Part shown: one piece after another, positions 40,804 through 48,301 of the stretch
How positions within the stretch are numbered: position 1 is the first letter of the stretch
Layout of the letters: every line of letters begins with the position of its first letter
DNA from: Liberiplasma sp046541015
GTDB taxonomy: Bacteria > Bacillota_I > Bacilli_A > Izemoplasmatales > Izemoplasmataceae
Assembly: GCA_046541015.1 (NCBI GenBank)
Contig: JBKHEA010000009.1
Location: 1 to 48,301, forward strand
Direction: 5' to 3'
Length of the DNA: 48,301 bases
The notes under the pieces: generated by a model
Told to the model about the DNA's origin: nothing
What the model saw: the letters and a program-made list of their open reading frames with translations, nothing else
The model's database searches: none
Position numbers and translations under genes: made by a program

Positions 40804-42114
40804 GTGAACAAAACGCTAAAATTTGATTTGTATTTAGGATTTGTTTTTTTATTAACTTTTTTAAGTTATCACTATGCCTTAAACATGCTAGCCTTAGCAT
40901 TATTTTTGCTTGTCGCAGTTGTGACGATTTATAAAACTGATAATATTATTTATTTAATTAGTTTACTTTTTTTTATTCAAATGTCGACAACGATTATACG
41001 TGATGATACCGAAATCACAACCATTTTTGGATTAAGCTTATTACCTGTTTTAGCGTTAGATTTTATTAAACACCGAAAATTAACTTCAATTGGCGCTTTA
41101 GGCTTGCCTTTAATTTTGTTTATTGATGCATCACTAGTATCTTTATTTAATGCTGAAAGTTTATTTGTTGGCTTTGTTGGAGTAATTTTAATGGCTTCAA
41201 TTTTCGTTTTATATGTTTATTTTATTAACACTTTGAATCCTTCTAAAGAGACCTTTGAGATGATTGCTAAACTCTTTTTAGCGCTTGCTAGTTTGGTTAC
41301 CTTACAAATGGTGGTTGTTGCTATAAATTTAGAGCGCCCGTTAATAGAAATTATCTCAAGAAGAATGATAGATCTTGGATGGGAAAATATCAATATCGTT
41401 GTTTATCCAAATATATTTGCGATTCCACTTGCTTCTTACTTACTATTAAAAGCACGTTTTAAAATGCCCTATTTGATTGCTCTTACTTGGGTTATTATCG
41501 GAATAAGTTTAACTTTATCGCGTTCTAGTTTACTAAGTGTAGCTATTTACCTTGTTTTATTGATTCCTTATGTATTTGTAAAATCACCTTATAAACTCAG
41601 TTTTTTAAGTGAAATTATCCTCTTCGTTTTAATAAGTAGTTTCGCAGCTTATCATATAGAGGAAAACTATCAATTATTTACTGATTACTATGAAGCCATC
41701 AATAGTAGAGATTGGTTTCGCGTTACAGACCGTTTAGACTTAGCAATCGCAGGTTTAAATGCTTTTAAAGATACGCCTCTTATTGGTACGGGCGGATTGT
41801 TTTCATCGCGTTTTGTTTTAGAAGATTATGGATTTAACGCAATTAATTATCATAATACGTTTATCCAAACATTGACTTTAGGTACCTTAGGGATTATTGC
41901 TTTTATATATTTACAGATTAAAAAGTTCTTATTGGTCATTAAAATTGATCCTATCAAACGATATATTGTCTTAGTCTTACTTTTTGTAACGATTATTGTA
42001 AACGGCATGTTTCAGCCAATGTACTATTATGCAACGTATATGTTTTATTTATTTTTGGTTTTAGCTAGCGTTGAAAAAGAGGTCAATCATCAAAGCGCTG
42101 AAATTGACAAGTAA
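40804..42114 (+). CDS. O-antigen ligase/polymerase-like membrane protein
   Basis: A 436-residue protein with 10-12 hydrophobic helices and one larger extracellular loop near residues 285-350. That loop carries LIGTGGLFSSR and INYHNTFIQ, the YxHNxxLQ-like block typical of WaaL/Wzy O-antigen ligase superfamily proteins. Members join or polymerise lipid-linked glycans on the outer face of the membrane. Starts with GTG at 40804, five bases after AGGTGAT; an in-frame GTG at 40795 overlaps that site. Monocistronic. The acceptor and glycan are unknown; no other glycan gene is adjacent, though UDP-GlcNAc genes are 1.6 kb upstream. Confidence 0.82.
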   Translation: MNKTLKFDLYLGFVFLLTFLSYHYALNMLALALFLLVAVVTIYKTDNIIYLISLLFFIQMSTTIIRDDTEITTIFGLSLLPVLALDFIKHRKLTSIGALGLPLILFIDASLVSLFNAESLFVGFVGVILMASIFVLYVYFINTLNPSKETFEMIAKLFLALASLVTLQMVVVAINLERPLIEIISRRMIDLGWENINIVVYPNIFAIPLASYLLLKARFKMPYLIALTWVIIGISLTLSRSSLLSVAIYLVLLIPYVFVKSPYKLSFLSEIILFVLISSFAAYHIEENYQLFTDYYEAINSRDWFRVTDRLDLAIAGLNAFKDTPLIGTGGLFSSRFVLEDYGFNAINYHNTFIQTLTLGTLGIIAFIYLQIKKFLLVIKIDPIKRYIVLVLLFVTIIVNGMFQPMYYYATYMFYLFLVLASVEKEVNHQSAEIDK

Positions 42115-42132
42115 AGGGTTACATACTATAAT
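42104..42132 (+). promoter_or_regulatory. Consensus promoter of the 6S-like RNA
   Basis: TTGACA (42104-42109), a 17-bp spacer and TATAAT (42127-42132): perfect boxes at ideal spacing, inside the end of the preceding gene. Confidence 0.9.
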
Positions 42133-42138
42133 ATAAGT

Positions 42139-42317
42139 AACCTAAAGTAGTGGAGATCACTCATGTGCGACCCCAAATTATCACATTAGGCGCCAAGGCT
42201 TAACTGGTGTGAATGCCCATGTAGTTAGTGGGAATCCTAAAGGTTAATGCAAGAGGCGACCCCCATAGTAGAACGCGGTTCTGCAATTGAGTGATTTCCA
42301 CTGTTTTAGGTTTTTTT
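42139..42317 (+). ncRNA. ssrS: Probable 6S RNA
   Basis: About 180 nt, from a perfect promoter to a T-tract. The ends pair as a long closing stem: CCTAAA, AGTGGA and ATCACTC (42141-42162) with GAGTGAT, TCCACT and TTTAGG (42289-42310). The middle folds as a rod: CGCC..GCTTAAC pairs with GTTAA.GC..GGCG, under an apical CCCA/TGGG hairpin. Between lies a large open region whose 3' side holds the small hairpin AGAAC-GC-GTTCT. This closing stem, central bubble and collapse hairpin are the 6S plan, which mimics an open promoter and binds RNA polymerase. No coding frame crosses it. The identity is by structure and length, not a search. Confidence 0.7.
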
Positions 42318-42376
42318 ATTTGCCTTTTTTTAAAATAAAGCATATCATTAGATTATATTAACCTAGGGGGTTTAAA

Positions 42377-43033
42377 ATGAAGAACTTTAAAACAAGCTTT
42401 GCCGTTTATAGTTGGGTCTTTAAATTTGTTGGGGCTGCTTTACTCATTGGCCTTGGTATTGTTTTACGAGTTATGGATTTAGCGCATTTGGTTGAAGCCT
42501 TTATTGGTATATTAATTGCAGGTTATGCAGTGATGCGTTTGGTACCATTTATCAAAACCCAAAAAAGCGATTTAATTAAAACCATTAATATTGTAGAAAT
42601 CGTTTTAAATATTTTAGTAGCGGTTGTGTTTATTGGTAATGCACTTTTTTATGGCGAAAGTTTAGGTCAAATTTTTGGTTGGTTATTTAGTGGTGTTTTA
42701 ATTGCCCGTGGTATGGTACACTTTTACGGGATCAGTTATGGCGCAGAAACAGGTGATCATCCAAGTTATTTTTTCCATATAGCAACGATTATTATTGGGA
42801 CCATTATTTTAACGCAAGGATGGGATGCTGAACAAATTATTTGGCTGATGTTATTTTTAAGCTTAACATCAGGAGCTTATTTAGGTTATGATGCTTATGG
42901 TGGATATAGTTTATATAGAAAACGTAAACAACTTCATCAAGAAACAAGTGATCGCGAGGAAGTAAAGATTCCTAAAGAAGATATTCCAAGAAAAGAAGAT
43001 CCCAAACGCGATCAAGATCAAATTGTTAGTTAG
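42377..43033 (+). CDS. Six-helix membrane protein, DUF308/HdeD-like layout
   Basis: Function unknown. A 218-residue protein with about six hydrophobic helices in paired hairpins (residues 15-33, 37-57, 67-88, 93-113, 130-148, 152-170), resembling DUF308/HdeD proteins in layout only. A highly charged cytosolic tail (about 178-218, Lys/Glu/Asp/Pro) follows. AGGGGG ribosome site. A weak TATATT -10 ends about ten bases before it. It stands between the 6S-like RNA and a MarR regulator; its terminator abuts the MarR promoter. Confidence 0.7.
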   Translation: MKNFKTSFAVYSWVFKFVGAALLIGLGIVLRVMDLAHLVEAFIGILIAGYAVMRLVPFIKTQKSDLIKTINIVEIVLNILVAVVFIGNALFYGESLGQIFGWLFSGVLIARGMVHFYGISYGAETGDHPSYFFHIATIIIGTIILTQGWDAEQIIWLMLFLSLTSGAYLGYDAYGGYSLYRKRKQLHQETSDREEVKIPKEDIPRKEDPKRDQDQIVS

Positions 43034-43064
43034 GATGCTTAACGCTGTTAAGCATCTTTTTTTT
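43034..43064 (+). terminator. Terminator before the marR-like gene
   Basis: GATGCTTAAC-GCT-GTTAAGCATC followed by eight T. The T-tract's last two bases are the first two of the next TTGACA. Confidence 0.92.
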
Positions 43065-43103
43065 GACAAATTCTAAATAACAGGTATAATAATTTGTATA
43101 CAA
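43063..43103 (+). promoter_or_regulatory. marR-like promoter with operator palindrome
   Basis: TTGACA (43063-43068), a 16-bp spacer and TATAAT (43085-43090). The perfect palindrome TTGTATACAA (43094-43103) lies over the expected start and would suit autorepression by the MarR protein. Confidence 0.75.
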
Positions 43104-43120
43104 CCTATAAGAGGTGACCT

Positions 43121-43564
43121 ATGGATAGAGAAATATGTCAATTAATTAACAAGGGGGCATTACTTCATAAACGCTTAATGACTAAGATTCTTGAAAAGTT
43201 TAATTTGACGTATGCCCAGTATCAAGTGTTAAAAATCATTAAACAGTATAATGGTTTAACTGCGAAAGAAATTCTCATTTATTTAGATACTGATAAAGCA
43301 ACCCTTTCAGGAGTTTTATCACGTTTAGAAAAAAGTGAACTCATTGAACGCATTGCCAATAAGGAAGACAAACGGTTAATGCACATTTTCTTAAAAGAAA
43401 GAAGTGTTGAGATTTGCGATCATGTAACCATGATTGAAAACCAATGCGAACACGATTTATTAAAAGGATTAAAGACAAAAGAAATCCGTTATTTTTTTGA
43501 TGTCTTTAATCACATCATCAACAATCAAATAGATAAGTTAGAATCTGTAAGTAAAGAAGACTAA
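43121..43564 (+). CDS. MarR-family transcriptional regulator
   Basis: A 147-residue winged-helix protein. Helices of the dimerisation end are followed by the DNA-binding helix-turn-helix around LTAKEILIYLDTDKATLSGVLSRLEK (residues 47-72) and the wing with a DKRLMHIFL strand, the MarR DxR pattern. Length is typical. It is co-directional with an M42 peptidase 15 bp downstream, which it may control together with itself. The ligand is unknown. A palindrome at its promoter supports autoregulation. Confidence 0.9.
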   Translation: MDREICQLINKGALLHKRLMTKILEKFNLTYAQYQVLKIIKQYNGLTAKEILIYLDTDKATLSGVLSRLEKSELIERIANKEDKRLMHIFLKERSVEICDHVTMIENQCEHDLLKGLKTKEIRYFFDVFNHIINNQIDKLESVSKED

Positions 43565-43579
43565 ATTTTAGGAGGACTT

Positions 43580-44638
43580 ATGAGTAAAATATTAAAAGAA
43601 TTATCAATGATTAATGGCATTCCAGGTCAAGAACGCCAAGTAAGAAACTACATGGAAGAAAAAATGAAAGATTATGGAACTATTTCTTTTGATAATCTTG
43701 GCAGCATTATTGCTGAAAAAGTTGGACTACCTGATGGTCCAAAAATCATGGTCGCAGGCCATATGGATGAAGTAGGATTCATCGTCACCAAATTTACCGA
43801 AGAAGGCTATGTTAAGTTTATTCCTGCAGGTGGATGGTGGAGCCAAGTATTATTAAGCCAACAAATGGAAATCACAACACGTGAAGGCAAACGTTATCGC
43901 GGCGTCATTGGTGCAAAAGCCCCGCATATATTAACACCTGAAGAACGTAAAAAACCTGTTGATATTGAAGATATGTACATTGATTTAGGGGTTAAAGATA
44001 AAGAAGAAGCCGAAAGTCTAGGCATTCAAACCGGTGATATGATTACACCTTATATTGTAACGACAGAACTAAACAACAAAAAATACTTATTAGGAAAAGC
44101 TTGGGACAACCGTGTAGGATGTGCTGCAGCAATTGAAGTATTAAAAGAACTAAAAGACGAACAACATCCAAATGTTTATTATGGTGTTGGTACTGTTCAA
44201 GAAGAGGTTGGTTTAAGAGGTGCTACAACATCTGCTTATAAAATAGCTCCTGATATTGGAATAGCTGTAGATACAACCATTGCCTTTGACTTTCCAAAAG
44301 GCAGTAAAGATACTGAACTTGGAAAAGGTGTTGGATTGATGGTATCTGATTCAAGTATGGTTGGTCATAAAGGTTTAAGAGACTTCGTGATTGATACTGC
44401 AAAAGAACATGATATTCCAATTCAATTAACCTACCTCACTAGAGGAGGAACTGATGCAGGAAAGATTCATTTAACCCACGCAGGCGTTCCTAGTGTTGCC
44501 TTATGTTTACCAGTAAGATACTTGCATTCTCATGCCTCGATTGTTCATCAAGATGATTATGATCATTTAGTAAAACTCATCACCATTTTAGTTAAAAAAC
44601 TTGATAAAGAAACTGTACATAAAATTACATACGAATAA
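43580..44638 (+). CDS. M42-family aminopeptidase (second copy)
   Basis: A 352-residue M42 metallopeptidase. It shows VAGHMDEVGF (His and Asp ligands), KAWDNRVG (Asp), VQEEVGLRG (catalytic and metal Glu), IAVDTT (Asp) and HSHASIVHQDD (final His). Closer to the classical glutamyl-aminopeptidase/YsdC type than the copy at 26072, with GGTDAGKIHLT near the C-terminus. Cytosolic peptide trimming. AGGAGG upstream; in an operon with the MarR regulator. Terminator follows at once. Confidence 0.93.
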   Translation: MSKILKELSMINGIPGQERQVRNYMEEKMKDYGTISFDNLGSIIAEKVGLPDGPKIMVAGHMDEVGFIVTKFTEEGYVKFIPAGGWWSQVLLSQQMEITTREGKRYRGVIGAKAPHILTPEERKKPVDIEDMYIDLGVKDKEEAESLGIQTGDMITPYIVTTELNNKKYLLGKAWDNRVGCAAAIEVLKELKDEQHPNVYYGVGTVQEEVGLRGATTSAYKIAPDIGIAVDTTIAFDFPKGSKDTELGKGVGLMVSDSSMVGHKGLRDFVIDTAKEHDIPIQLTYLTRGGTDAGKIHLTHAGVPSVALCLPVRYLHSHASIVHQDDYDHLVKLITILVKKLDKETVHKITYE

Positions 44639-44639
44639 T

Positions 44640-44668
44640 AAATGGTGAGCTTAGCTCACCATTTTATT
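44640..44668 (+). terminator. Terminator between M42 gene and rsmD
   Basis: AATGGTGAGC-TTA-GCTCACCATT followed by TTATT. rsmD's GGAG ribosome site (44669-44672) begins on the next base. Confidence 0.85.
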
Positions 44669-44680
44669 GGAGATGAAACC

Positions 44681-45220
44681 ATGCGTGTTATTAGTGGTAA
44701 ATATAGAAGTAGAACCCTTTTAGAAGTTGAAGATAAAGCTACAAGAAGTACAAAAGACCGTGTCAAAGAAGCGCTTTTTAATGCGTTATATCCAGTGAGT
44801 CATTATCAAGATGTCTTAGATTTATTCGCGGGAAGTGGTGCTTTAGGTATTGAAGCACTCAGCCGAGGAGCAAATAAGGCGACTTTTGTAGAAAAATCTA
44901 TGAATGCTTATACCATTCTTAAAAAAAACTTAGATCGTTTAAATATCCACGCGCATACTTATCATCAAGATGCACTTTCATTTTTAAAAGAGGAAAACAA
45001 ATCGTATGATTTGATTTTACTCGATCCTCCTTACAACATGACATTAATTGATCAAGCTTTAAAAATGATTCATGATAAGAAACTTTTACAAGAAGCTGGT
45101 CGTGTGGTATTATTAAGTCATAAAGACGAATCATTAGGGATACCGGATGCCTTTAATGTCATAAAATCAAAACCTTATGGCATTACAAATCTAAAGATTT
45201 TAGAATGGAGAAAATCATGA
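44681..45220 (+). CDS. rsmD: 16S rRNA (guanine-966-N2)-methyltransferase
   Basis: A 179-residue RsmD. It starts MRVISGKYRSR, has KATRSTKDRVKEALFN (typical N-terminal block), the SAM-binding VLDLFAGSGALGIEALSRGA and the catalytic DPPY in ILLDPPYNM. It methylates G966 of 16S rRNA. The ATG at 44681 has GGAG eight bases upstream; an in-frame start at 44642 would lie inside the terminator. Stop overlaps coaD's start by ATGA, a pair common in Firmicutes. No promoter is visible after the upstream terminator. Confidence 0.95.
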   Translation: MRVISGKYRSRTLLEVEDKATRSTKDRVKEALFNALYPVSHYQDVLDLFAGSGALGIEALSRGANKATFVEKSMNAYTILKKNLDRLNIHAHTYHQDALSFLKEENKSYDLILLDPPYNMTLIDQALKMIHDKKLLQEAGRVVLLSHKDESLGIPDAFNVIKSKPYGITNLKILEWRKS

Positions 45221-45708
45221 AAACAGCTGTTTACCCAGGAAGTTTTGACCCAATAACTTATGGGCACATTGATATTATTAAACGTGCACTTAATGTGTTT
45301 GATAAACTTTATATCATTATCAGTGTAAATCCTAGAAAACATACAACATTTAATCAAGAAGAACGTATTGACATGGTTACCCATGTTTTAAAAGACTATT
45401 TAAAACGAATTGAGGTTGTCACAAGCGAAACATTAACGGTAGAACATGCTATTAAATTAGGTGCTAGTCATATTGTTAGGGGACTACGTGCCCTAACAGA
45501 TTTTGAGTATGAGTTCCAAATGACCCATGCTAATAGAGTTTTAGCTAAAAATATAGATTCTGTATTTTTTATGACTGACAATAAGTACTCGTTTTTAAGC
45601 AGTACAACCGTAAAAGAAATCGCTCAGTTTCATGGTGATTTAGATACATTTGTTCCTGCATACGTAAAAGAAAAACTCATTAAAAAACATCAAATGAGCC
45701 TTGAATAA
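45217..45708 (+). CDS. coaD: Phosphopantetheine adenylyltransferase
   Basis: A 163-residue CoaD. It shows YPGSFDPITYGHIDII (nucleotidyltransferase TxGH motif), RGLRALTDFEYEFQM and YSFLSSTTVKEIA near the end. It forms dephospho-CoA from 4'-phosphopantetheine. The ATG at 45217 has GGAG six bases upstream and overlaps rsmD's stop. Length is normal (about 160). Confidence 0.97.
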   Translation: MKTAVYPGSFDPITYGHIDIIKRALNVFDKLYIIISVNPRKHTTFNQEERIDMVTHVLKDYLKRIEVVTSETLTVEHAIKLGASHIVRGLRALTDFEYEFQMTHANRVLAKNIDSVFFMTDNKYSFLSSTTVKEIAQFHGDLDTFVPAYVKEKLIKKHQMSLE

Positions 45709-45722
45709 TAGGCTCTTTTTTT
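45696..45722 (+). terminator. Terminator of rsmD-coaD
   Basis: GAGCCT-TGAATAAT-AGGCTC followed by seven T; the coaD stop codon is in the loop. Confidence 0.9.
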
Positions 45723-45757
45723 GGTGTAGTATTTTACTACTTTTTTATTTAGAAAAA

Positions 45758-45766
45758 TGTTAATAT
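45758..45766 (+). promoter_or_regulatory. Extended -10 promoter (TGTTAATAT)
   Basis: TGTTAATAT, with AGGTGATG starting about seven bases after it and the ATG at 45785; leader of about 12 nt. Confidence 0.5.
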
Positions 45767-45784
45767 AGATTTAGGTGATGTGAA

Positions 45785-46273
45785 ATGGATCCAAAAGAGA
45801 AAGTATTTAATGAACTAAGAAAGAAAAATGTGCGTATAACCAAACAAAGAAAAGCGATTATAGATATCTTAGATGGAAAGCATTTAACCATTCAAGAAAT
45901 CCATGCAGAATTAAAACGACGTGGGTTTCATAATCTTGGGACGGTCTATAACAATATTGACTTTTTAATTGAGCATAAAATTATAACGCAGATTTTTATA
46001 AATGGAAAAAAACACTATGATTTAACCATTGATGAGCATTCGCATACGGCGGATTCTCATATTCACGTAACATGTAAAGTCAATAATAATATTATCGAAA
46101 TTAATGATAGTAAGATTTTTGAAGACATTAAAAATCAAGAGATTTTCAAAAATTTTGAAATCAAGAAGCTTCAAATCGTTGTAGAAGGTGTTTGTAAGCA
46201 CTACGATACCGATCTTTGTAGGACTGATCAAGCATGTTTTATTAATGAACTTCAAAAAGGAAACAATCATTAA
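45785..46273 (+). CDS. Fur-family metalloregulator
   Basis: A 162-residue Fur/PerR-type repressor. The N-terminal winged helix (about 1-80) has RITKQRKAIIDILD and a recognition helix around NLGTVYNNIDFL. The C-terminal domain has His-rich HSHTADSHIHVTCKV, a metal site, and late Cys in CKHYDTDLCRTDQAC. Only one Cys is near the HIHVTC position, where Fur proteins usually have CxxC, so structural zinc binding may be altered. Could be Fur, PerR or Zur; sequence alone does not decide. Single gene with a very short leader. Confidence 0.88.
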   Translation: MDPKEKVFNELRKKNVRITKQRKAIIDILDGKHLTIQEIHAELKRRGFHNLGTVYNNIDFLIEHKIITQIFINGKKHYDLTIDEHSHTADSHIHVTCKVNNNIIEINDSKIFEDIKNQEIFKNFEIKKLQIVVEGVCKHYDTDLCRTDQACFINELQKGNNH

Positions 46274-46287
46274 GATTGTTTCTTTTT
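46260..46287 (+). terminator. Terminator after the Fur-family gene
   Basis: GAAACAAT-CATTAAG-ATTGTTTC followed by TTTTT. Confidence 0.88.
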
Positions 46288-46318
46288 ATTTTACCCTTTA
46301 AATTTCGCTAAAAGGCTA

Positions 46319-46324
46319 TATAAT
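46319..46324 (+). promoter_or_regulatory. -10 element of the LtaS-like gene
   Basis: TATAAT within CTATATAATAG; the start would be near 46331 at the AGGTGAT ribosome site itself. Confidence 0.55.
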
Positions 46325-46341
46325 AGTGTTAGGTGATACTT

Positions 46342-48159
46342 ATGAAGAAAGAAATTAGACTCATATTCATCCCATTTATTTACTTAATAATTATCCGAAT
46401 AATCTTATCAATAGCGCTGCCTTTAGCGTTTTTTTCACGAGGGCTACTACTTGATGTTCTTTTTTTATCGATACTTTTTGCATTAATTGAACTTTTTAAA
46501 TCATCAAGAATTAAAAAAATTATGTATAGTTTAATGCTTGCTTTTTGGACGTTATTGATGATTGCAGATATTATTTATTATGATTACTTTTATACCTTAG
46601 GATCAAAAAGTAGTTTACAAGGGATAACACTTTTGTCTAGAGGATTAACCATCGAGTATAATCTAGAAATTCCTTTTGAACTCATACTTGTATTAATCGG
46701 ATTAGTCGGCTTTATTGCAGCAATTGTATTTGTAAAAAGTCCACAAAAGCCAATAAAATTTTTAAAATGGATTGCGATAGTATCATTAACTTTAAATATG
46801 ATTATTCTAGGCTATTTTTACTTGAGAAATGAAAGTGACTCTATCGAATATTATGAGAGTGATGCTTATTTATATCGCTCTATGTATGATCGCTTGCGCT
46901 TTAGTGAACGCTATGGCTATTTTTATTATCACATCATTGATTTAGTACGTCCTTTACCCATTGTAAATGAAGAAGAAGCTATAGCTGAGTTAGACAGTTA
47001 TTTCAGTGAAAATAAGATGCATCAAGAAAACGCATATACCAATCAATTTGAAGATCATAATGTTATCTTAATTACTGTGGAATCTTTAGATATTAGATTT
47101 GCAAATGAGATAATATCACCTACTTTATTCAATATGATGCAAGAAGGATATCGCTATGATAATTTTTACGTCCCTGTTTTTCAACAGGGGGCTACATGCA
47201 ATAGTGAATATATGGCCCTTACTGGTCTATTAGCTATTAATTCAAACGATTGGAGTAATAACATTTGTGATGCTTATAATAAAAATGCATTTCCTTATGC
47301 CATGCCTAACCAGCTAAAAAATGCTGGCTATAATACATTTTACTTTCATGGTGGTCATGAATGGTTTTATCAAAGAGAAGTGATGATGCAGTCCTATGGA
47401 TTTGATACCATTAAGTTTCAAGAAGATTTATATGAGAGTGGTTATACAGATTATACAGATAGATACGACAGACACTTAATGCGTTTTGTTGATGAGTATG
47501 CATCTTTCGAAGAACCTTTTTATATGCAGTTTTTAACTTATGCTCTGCATGGTGCTTATAATCACGAAGAATATGCAAAGTATGATGATATTGTGAGTCA
47601 AGTTTATGATGATTCAATCGATAGTGAAATTCGTGTTTATTTACAAAAACTTGCAGAATTTGATGCATTTTTAACCCTTTTAACTGAGCGATTAGATACA
47701 GAAGGTGTTTTAGATAGTACACTTATAGTGATTCATGCTGATCACTATCCTTATATGATGGATGAAAATACTTACAGTAATTATCTAGATATAGACATGA
47801 ATAGTCACGAACTGTATAAACAATCACTTGTCATTTATAATCCTCATATGACACCTACTGTCTTTAATGGTGTTGGATCTACTATTGACATTGCCCCAAC
47901 CTTGCTGAATCTAATTTATCCTGAAGCAGAATTTACTTATTTTACTGGAAAAGATTTGGCCAATGAAGACAATCATTTTGTGTTATTACATGATTTATCT
48001 ATAACTGATGGTAACACGCGATATTATTTACATAAGCCGTATAATGGACCAATAGAAGACGAAGAAACTTTAAAATCGATGTTGGCAAGAAACATTCGTC
48101 TATTTGAACTTCAAAAAGCATTGTTAAACATCGATTATTTTAGATATAAAAATGAATAA
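46342..48159 (+). CDS. LtaS-like membrane sulfatase-fold phosphoglycerol transferase
   Basis: A 605-residue protein. Five N-terminal membrane helices (about 5-185) precede an extracellular alkaline-phosphatase-fold domain. It shows ILITVESLD (metal site), QGATCNSEYM with the nucleophile Thr position of LtaS, YFHGGHEWFY and IHADHYPY (metal His). LtaS polymerises glycerol phosphate onto lipid to make lipoteichoic acid; near relatives modify glycans with phosphoglycerol or phosphoethanolamine. Which applies here is unclear, since the usual LtaS QGKTSDSE loop is altered, including a Cys after the Thr. Start at 46342 with AGGTGAT five bases upstream. Suggests an anionic surface polymer. Confidence 0.85.
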   Translation: MKKEIRLIFIPFIYLIIIRIILSIALPLAFFSRGLLLDVLFLSILFALIELFKSSRIKKIMYSLMLAFWTLLMIADIIYYDYFYTLGSKSSLQGITLLSRGLTIEYNLEIPFELILVLIGLVGFIAAIVFVKSPQKPIKFLKWIAIVSLTLNMIILGYFYLRNESDSIEYYESDAYLYRSMYDRLRFSERYGYFYYHIIDLVRPLPIVNEEEAIAELDSYFSENKMHQENAYTNQFEDHNVILITVESLDIRFANEIISPTLFNMMQEGYRYDNFYVPVFQQGATCNSEYMALTGLLAINSNDWSNNICDAYNKNAFPYAMPNQLKNAGYNTFYFHGGHEWFYQREVMMQSYGFDTIKFQEDLYESGYTDYTDRYDRHLMRFVDEYASFEEPFYMQFLTYALHGAYNHEEYAKYDDIVSQVYDDSIDSEIRVYLQKLAEFDAFLTLLTERLDTEGVLDSTLIVIHADHYPYMMDENTYSNYLDIDMNSHELYKQSLVIYNPHMTPTVFNGVGSTIDIAPTLLNLIYPEAEFTYFTGKDLANEDNHFVLLHDLSITDGNTRYYLHKPYNGPIEDEETLKSMLARNIRLFELQKALLNIDYFRYKNE

Positions 48160-48176
48160 AATTAAGTGATTTAGCC

Positions 48177-48205
48177 TTTACTTTTTACTTGCGGTATTAT
48201 ATAAT
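48177..48205 (+). promoter_or_regulatory. tRNA promoter
   Basis: TTTACT (48177-48182), a 17-bp spacer and TATAAT (48200-48205), 15 bases before the tRNA. Confidence 0.75.
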
Positions 48206-48219
48206 AAATATCGCGTTAA

Positions 48220-48296
<77 letters not shown>

Positions 48297-48301
48297 TTTA
48301 G

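Noticed and set aside
42139..42317. SRP RNA, tmRNA, T-box or cobalamin riboswitch
   Set aside because: There is no GGAAGCA-type SRP loop, no tRNA-like ends or tag frame, no T-box core, no cobalamin box, and the closing stem spans the whole transcript.
44223..44420. Minus-strand frames inside conserved genes (for example 44223-44420, 47411-47722, 23736-24059)
   Set aside because: They lie opposite strongly conserved genes, have no ribosome sites and encode no recognisable protein; they are frame shadows.

Overview
The window is about 48 kb of a low-GC, AT-rich bacterial chromosome. TGA is used as a stop (for example in the ATGA overlaps of queG/trmL, rsmD/coaD and aarF-like/crt-like genes) and Trp is TGG, so this is the standard bacterial code and not that of Mycoplasma or Spiroplasma. 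Strong AGGAGG-type ribosome sites, Firmicutes-style intrinsic terminators, a CrtI-type desaturase and the general gene content suggest a Firmicutes/Mollicutes-border organism (Acholeplasma, Izemoplasma or a relative). This placement is an inference from gene content. I see no rRNA, transposon, CRISPR array, prophage or replication origin.

Layout. 1-3038 is the 3' part of a giant secreted protein made of about eleven ~95-residue beta-sandwich repeats. 3078-5142 is an SDR/aldehyde dehydrogenase pair. 5255-6274 is an unknown membrane protein. 6275-9442 is the most unusual region: a strong promoter, three tandem aptamer+terminator units resembling c-di-GMP-I (GEMM) riboswitches, then a TasA/camelysin-like protein, a SipW-like signal peptidase and a secreted protein, followed by a fourth aptamer that appears able to mask the ribosome site of a TasA-like paralogue. 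9625-12314 (minus) is an ABC1/UbiB-type kinase translationally coupled to a carotenoid-type desaturase. 12445-15142 holds a Na+/Ca2+ exchanger-like protein and two unknown proteins, and 15166-16098 (minus) is ispH. 16175-20656 holds a DEAD-box helicase, nfo, queG, trmL, a 59-residue tail-anchored protein and a DUF402 phosphatase. 20808-24153 is an iron(III)-type ABC importer. 24223-27094 has a DUF697 protein, an SDR and an M42 peptidase. 27182-31584 is nadD-nadE-mnmA-patatin. 31650-34509 is an undescribed four-gene unit of two exported proteins plus an ABC exporter with nested overlaps. 34640-39175 is glmS, glmM, glmU. 39176-40738 is the infC-rpmI-rplT operon with an attenuated leader. 40804-48159 has an O-antigen ligase-like protein, a probable 6S RNA, a MarR regulator with an M42 peptidase, rsmD-coaD, a Fur-family regulator and an LtaS-like protein. 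A tRNA-Arg(UCU) closes the window.

How the genes work together. GlmS, GlmM and GlmU take fructose-6-phosphate to UDP-GlcNAc, and the ligase-like and LtaS-like proteins point to a polymer- or glycolipid-decorated surface. NadD and NadE are the last two steps to NAD+. QueG, TrmL and MnmA all act on wobble-position tRNA modification. IspH gives the isoprenoid precursor that a carotenoid desaturase pathway needs.

The standout is the four-aptamer regulon. In all four copies the position I align with the ligand-contacting G20 of the Vc2 c-di-GMP riboswitch is C, and the usual GACGCAAAGC core reads GACGGAAAAC. The ligand may therefore be altered. The regulon joins an extracellular-fibre cluster to RNA control at four consecutive sites, apparently by two different mechanisms.
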